DNA from: CBDULX01 sp965368175
GTDB lineage: Bacteria; Pseudomonadota; Gammaproteobacteria; SZUA-229
Length of the DNA: 8,569 nucleotides
NCBI GenBank assembly: GCA_965368175.1
Contig: CBDULX010000133.1
Coordinates: forward strand, 1 to 8,569
Direction: 5' to 3'
Shown here: in pieces, positions 6,278 through 8,569 of the stretch
Layout: each line of letters begins with the position of its first letter
How positions within the stretch are numbered: position 1 is the stretch's first letter
Program-made: the position numbers and the translations under genes
The notes under the pieces: generated by a model
Seen by the model: the letters and a program-made list of their open reading frames with translations, nothing else
The model's database searches: none
What the model was told of the DNA's origin: nothing

Positions 6278-7510
6278 ATGAGCTTTCCATCTCCATTCAA
6301 CACAAGACGCCCATCGGTGGCCGTTAAAGTTGGCAATGTTACTGTCGGTGGAGGTGCGCCTGTGGTGGTGCAATCCATGACTAACACCGATACTACGGAT
6401 GAAGTAGCCACCGCCATTCAGATTGCAGATCTGGCTGCCAGTGGTTCTGAAATGGTCCGTATCACGGTGAATACATCGGAAGCCGCAGCTGCTGTACCAG
6501 GCATCAAGGCCCGCCTTAGTCACATGGGCATCAATGTGCCGATTGTGGGTGATTTCCATTTCAACGGTCACAAATTACTCACTCAGCATCCAGAATGTGC
6601 TGAAGCCCTGGACAAATACCGTATCAATCCCGGCAATGTCGGTCGTGGCAAAAAACGTGATGAACAGTTTGCCACCATGATTGAGTTTGCGGTGAAATAT
6701 CAGAAACCGATACGTATCGGTGTCAACTGGGGCAGTATGGATCAGGAACTGCTGGCCCGGTTGATGGATGAGAATGCCCAGCTGGCAGAACCGAAAGATG
6801 GCAAAGATGTGATGTTTGAAACCGTCATCCGCTCCGCCATCGAAAGCGCACAGCAGGCCGAAGCACTGGGCCTGAGGCGAGATCAAATTATCCTGTCCTG
6901 TAAAATGTCCGATGTACAGGATCTTGTTAGCGTCTATCGCGAAATGGCCAGCCGCTGTGATTATGCCCTGCATCTGGGTCTGACCGAGGCCGGTATGGGC
7001 TCCAAAGGCATAGTAGCCTCTACCGCGGCACTGGCGATACTGCTGCACGATGGCATAGGCGATACCATTCGCATTTCCCTGACACCCGAACCCGGCGCGG
7101 CTCGCACCAAAGAAGTCATCGTAGCCCAGGAAATTTTACAGACCATGGGTTTAAGAGCATTTGTGCCACTGGTCACCGCCTGCCCTGGTTGTGGTCGCAC
7201 CTCTAGCAGCTATTTCCAGGAACTGGCAAAAAAAATCCAGACCTATCTGCGGGATCAAATGCCCGTATGGGCAAAACAGTACCAGGGAGTGGAATCCATG
7301 TCGGTTGCGGTCATGGGTTGTGTAGTGAATGGACCGGGTGAGAGCAAACATGCCAATATCGGTATTAGCCTGCCGGGTACCGGTGAGAAACCGGTTGCGC
7401 CCGTATACGAAGACGGCCAGAAAACCGTGACCTTAAAAGGCGATCACATCGCCGACGAATTCCAGCAGTTACTCGATGCCTATGTCGAGCGGACCTACAG
7501 CAAACACTGA
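6278..7510 (+). CDS. ispG: 4-hydroxy-3-methylbut-2-enyl diphosphate synthase IspG (GcpE)
   Basis: IspG converts 2-C-methyl-erythritol 2,4-cyclodiphosphate to HMBPP, the penultimate step of the methylerythritol phosphate route to isoprenoids, with a [4Fe-4S] cluster in the cytoplasm. Family motifs occur in order: VGNVTVGGGAPVVVQSMTNT, DFHFNGH, RINPGNVG, RIGVNWGSMD, LHLGLTEAGMGSKG and GIGDTIRISL. The cluster ligands are present as CPGCGRT (Cys302 and Cys305) and GCVVNGPGE (Cys348 and Glu355). At 410 residues it is longer than the about 372-residue E. coli protein. The extra length and the NIGISLPGTGE stretch near the C-terminus look like the longer form known from alpha- and betaproteobacteria. 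The frame also has a GTG at 6266 four codons earlier; the ATG at 6278 is chosen because the codon is stronger, though neither start has a clear ribosome binding site. The gene stands apart from the rodZ and hisS neighbours it often has. Confidence 0.97.
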   Translation: MSFPSPFNTRRPSVAVKVGNVTVGGGAPVVVQSMTNTDTTDEVATAIQIADLAASGSEMVRITVNTSEAAAAVPGIKARLSHMGINVPIVGDFHFNGHKLLTQHPECAEALDKYRINPGNVGRGKKRDEQFATMIEFAVKYQKPIRIGVNWGSMDQELLARLMDENAQLAEPKDGKDVMFETVIRSAIESAQQAEALGLRRDQIILSCKMSDVQDLVSVYREMASRCDYALHLGLTEAGMGSKGIVASTAALAILLHDGIGDTIRISLTPEPGAARTKEVIVAQEILQTMGLRAFVPLVTACPGCGRTSSSYFQELAKKIQTYLRDQMPVWAKQYQGVESMSVAVMGCVVNGPGESKHANIGISLPGTGEKPVAPVYEDGQKTVTLKGDHIADEFQQLLDAYVERTYSKH

Positions 7511-7549
7511 CTTCGCCGAGAGCGACTCTATTATAATCCTGTGCAATCA

Positions 7550-7634
7550 GCCACAGAGCCACAGAATTTTTTTATACCCGCTGGGTACACGGGAAAAATC
7601 ACCATCTTAACTCTGTATTCTCTGTGACTCAGTG
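7550..7634. repeat. Degenerate CCACAGAG-type inverted repeat after ispG
   Basis: The left arm, GCCACAGAGCCACAGAA at 7550-7566, is an imperfect inverted copy of the right arm around 7611-7630, with the CTCTGT and TCTCTGTGAC blocks. Each arm itself contains the ACAGAG unit twice. Between them lies a small hairpin, TACCC-GCT-GGGTA at 7575-7587. Intergenic repeats made of CCACAGAG units are common in gammaproteobacteria from general knowledge. The central hairpin lacks a T-tract after it, so a terminator role for ispG is doubtful. The rest of the gap 7511-7784 is AT-rich, with TAATAT at 7754-7759 as a possible -10 box and no matching -35. Confidence 0.6.
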
Positions 7635-7784
7635 TCAAAATTTCATTAATTCCAGATATGTAAAATTTAAAAAGCTTTATGCGGTTAAAATTCGCTAAAC
7701 AGCGCACATTTAGAAGTGTTTCATTCAGAAATTTTAACTATTTGATCTACACTTAATATTAAGTCCATTATTGAACCTATCGCC

Positions 7785-8569
7785 GTGTCATCTGTACAAC
7801 ACCTTATTAAATACGCCAATCTGCCCACTCTGCCCCAGGTCATCTGGGAAATTCGTCGTTTGATCGATGATGATGGGGATCTCAACCAGATTGCCGATCT
7901 GATTGCCCAGGATGCAGGTCTGGCGGCGCTCACTCTTAAAACAGCCAATTGCGGTCTCTATGGTAAAAACGAAACCCTGTTTGAAGCCATCAAGAGCATC
8001 GGCCTGAACCAGATCGAAAATATGGTACTGGTTTCTGGGGTGTTTATGGCCCTGAAATCCGCCAACTCAAAATCCTTTGATCTGGAATCCTTCTGGATTA
8101 AATCCAGCCGCATGGCATTCCTGTCCAATATGGTTAGTCAGCGACTGGACATCAATCAGCCTAATTTGATACATACCTGCGCCCTGCTGTCCCATATTGG
8201 TGAGGCCATCCTGGATATGGGCCTGATTGATTTACGGGCACTGCACCAGGCTCTGAAGCATAATAATCAGCCACTGGAAAAAGTACAAAACGAAGTGCTG
8301 GGATACAATCATATCGATATTACAGTCGCTTTGTTTAGCGACTGGAATTTACCCGAAACCCTGATCAACCCCATTCGACTGTTTACCACCGAACAGGCCA
8401 TTAACGATGAAATATGCTCGGTTTTACAGATAGCCAATTTCTTCCTGGCGGATATGTTTGCCCAATATGCCGAAATCGACGATGCCATTCTGGAAAAATA
8501 CAACTGGAATGAACAAAATATCGAAGACATACGTAATGAGTTGATCCCGCTCTATGAAAACATGGCCGA
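7785..8569 (+). CDS. HDOD-domain protein, 3' end outside the window
   Basis: The frame starting at GTG 7785 is open to the window edge and gives at least 261 residues with no stop. The sequence begins MSSVQHLIKYANLPTLPQVIWEI; LPxLPxV at residues 13-19 is the hallmark opening of HDOD domains (PF08668). It continues with IADLIAQDAGLAALTLKTAN, which matches the IxxDPxLxxxLLxxAN motif with Ala in place of Pro, then AIKSIGLNQIENMVL, the family's AIxxLGxxxLxxLVL segment. The position of the HD dyad reads LLSHIGE, so the metal-binding His-Asp pair is missing, as usual in HDOD proteins. The frame is closed upstream by a stop at 7743-7745 and holds no ATG, so GTG is the best start, although no clear ribosome binding site precedes it. 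HDOD proteins commonly act in signal transduction; a C-terminal output domain, if any, lies beyond the window. Confidence 0.92.
   Translation, partial: MSSVQHLIKYANLPTLPQVIWEIRRLIDDDGDLNQIADLIAQDAGLAALTLKTANCGLYGKNETLFEAIKSIGLNQIENMVLVSGVFMALKSANSKSFDLESFWIKSSRMAFLSNMVSQRLDINQPNLIHTCALLSHIGEAILDMGLIDLRALHQALKHNNQPLEKVQNEVLGYNHIDITVALFSDWNLPETLINPIRLFTTEQAINDEICSVLQIANFFLADMFAQYAEIDDAILEKYNWNEQNIEDIRNELIPLYENMA

Noticed and set aside
6254..7562. Minus-strand open frames opposite ispG (for example 6575-7048 and 6254-6571)
   Set aside because: They are antisense to a strongly conserved gene, and their composition is what the complement of ispG codons would give.
8309..8530. Minus-strand open frames at 7721-7948 and 8309-8530
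   Set aside because: Both are opposite the HDOD gene, whose plus-strand frame is continuous and carries recognisable motifs.

Overview
The window looks like a chromosomal segment of a gammaproteobacterium; the genus cannot be told from the sequence. The reasons are a Gram-negative envelope (a predicted outer-membrane beta-barrel and a lipoprotein), an IspG of the methylerythritol phosphate pathway, an M18 aminopeptidase of the ApeB type, a DUF938 methyltransferase, a GGDGT-type ATP-NAD kinase relative and an HDOD-domain protein. No rRNA, tRNA, CRISPR array, transposase gene or phage gene was seen.

Left part (1-3050): an AT-rich accessory stretch. Single lines of sequence counted by hand gave about 18-38% G+C. 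It opens with a compact inverted-repeat element (1-167) that has a second, unrelated-looking hairpin nested inside it. Four plus-strand genes follow, with gaps of roughly 145-210 bases: a predicted secreted beta-barrel protein (244-1047), a small soluble conserved protein (1256-1570), a lipoprotein (1716-2495) and a small STAS/SpoIIAA-like protein (2667-3050). None of the four has a function I can name. Two envelope proteins side by side suggest a surface-related role for that pair, but this is inference.

Middle part (3083-6182): three minus-strand genes in what looks like one operon, read from right to left: an ATP-NAD kinase-like protein starting at TTG, aminopeptidase ApeB, and a DUF938 SAM-dependent methyltransferase whose ribosome binding site overlaps the apeB stop. 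Lines counted here and in ispG reach about 57-58% G+C.

Right part (6183-8569): a short divergent promoter region separates this operon from ispG (plus strand), which makes an isoprenoid precursor and has all its iron-sulfur ligands. The 274-base gap after ispG holds a degenerate inverted repeat of the CCACAGAG type. The window ends inside an HDOD-domain gene (GTG start at 7785) that runs off the right edge.

I did not find a convincing new defence or mobile system. The best candidates for something undescribed are the orphan envelope genes at 244-2495, the nested repeat at the left edge, and the pairing of an NAD-kinase-like protein with an M18 aminopeptidase.
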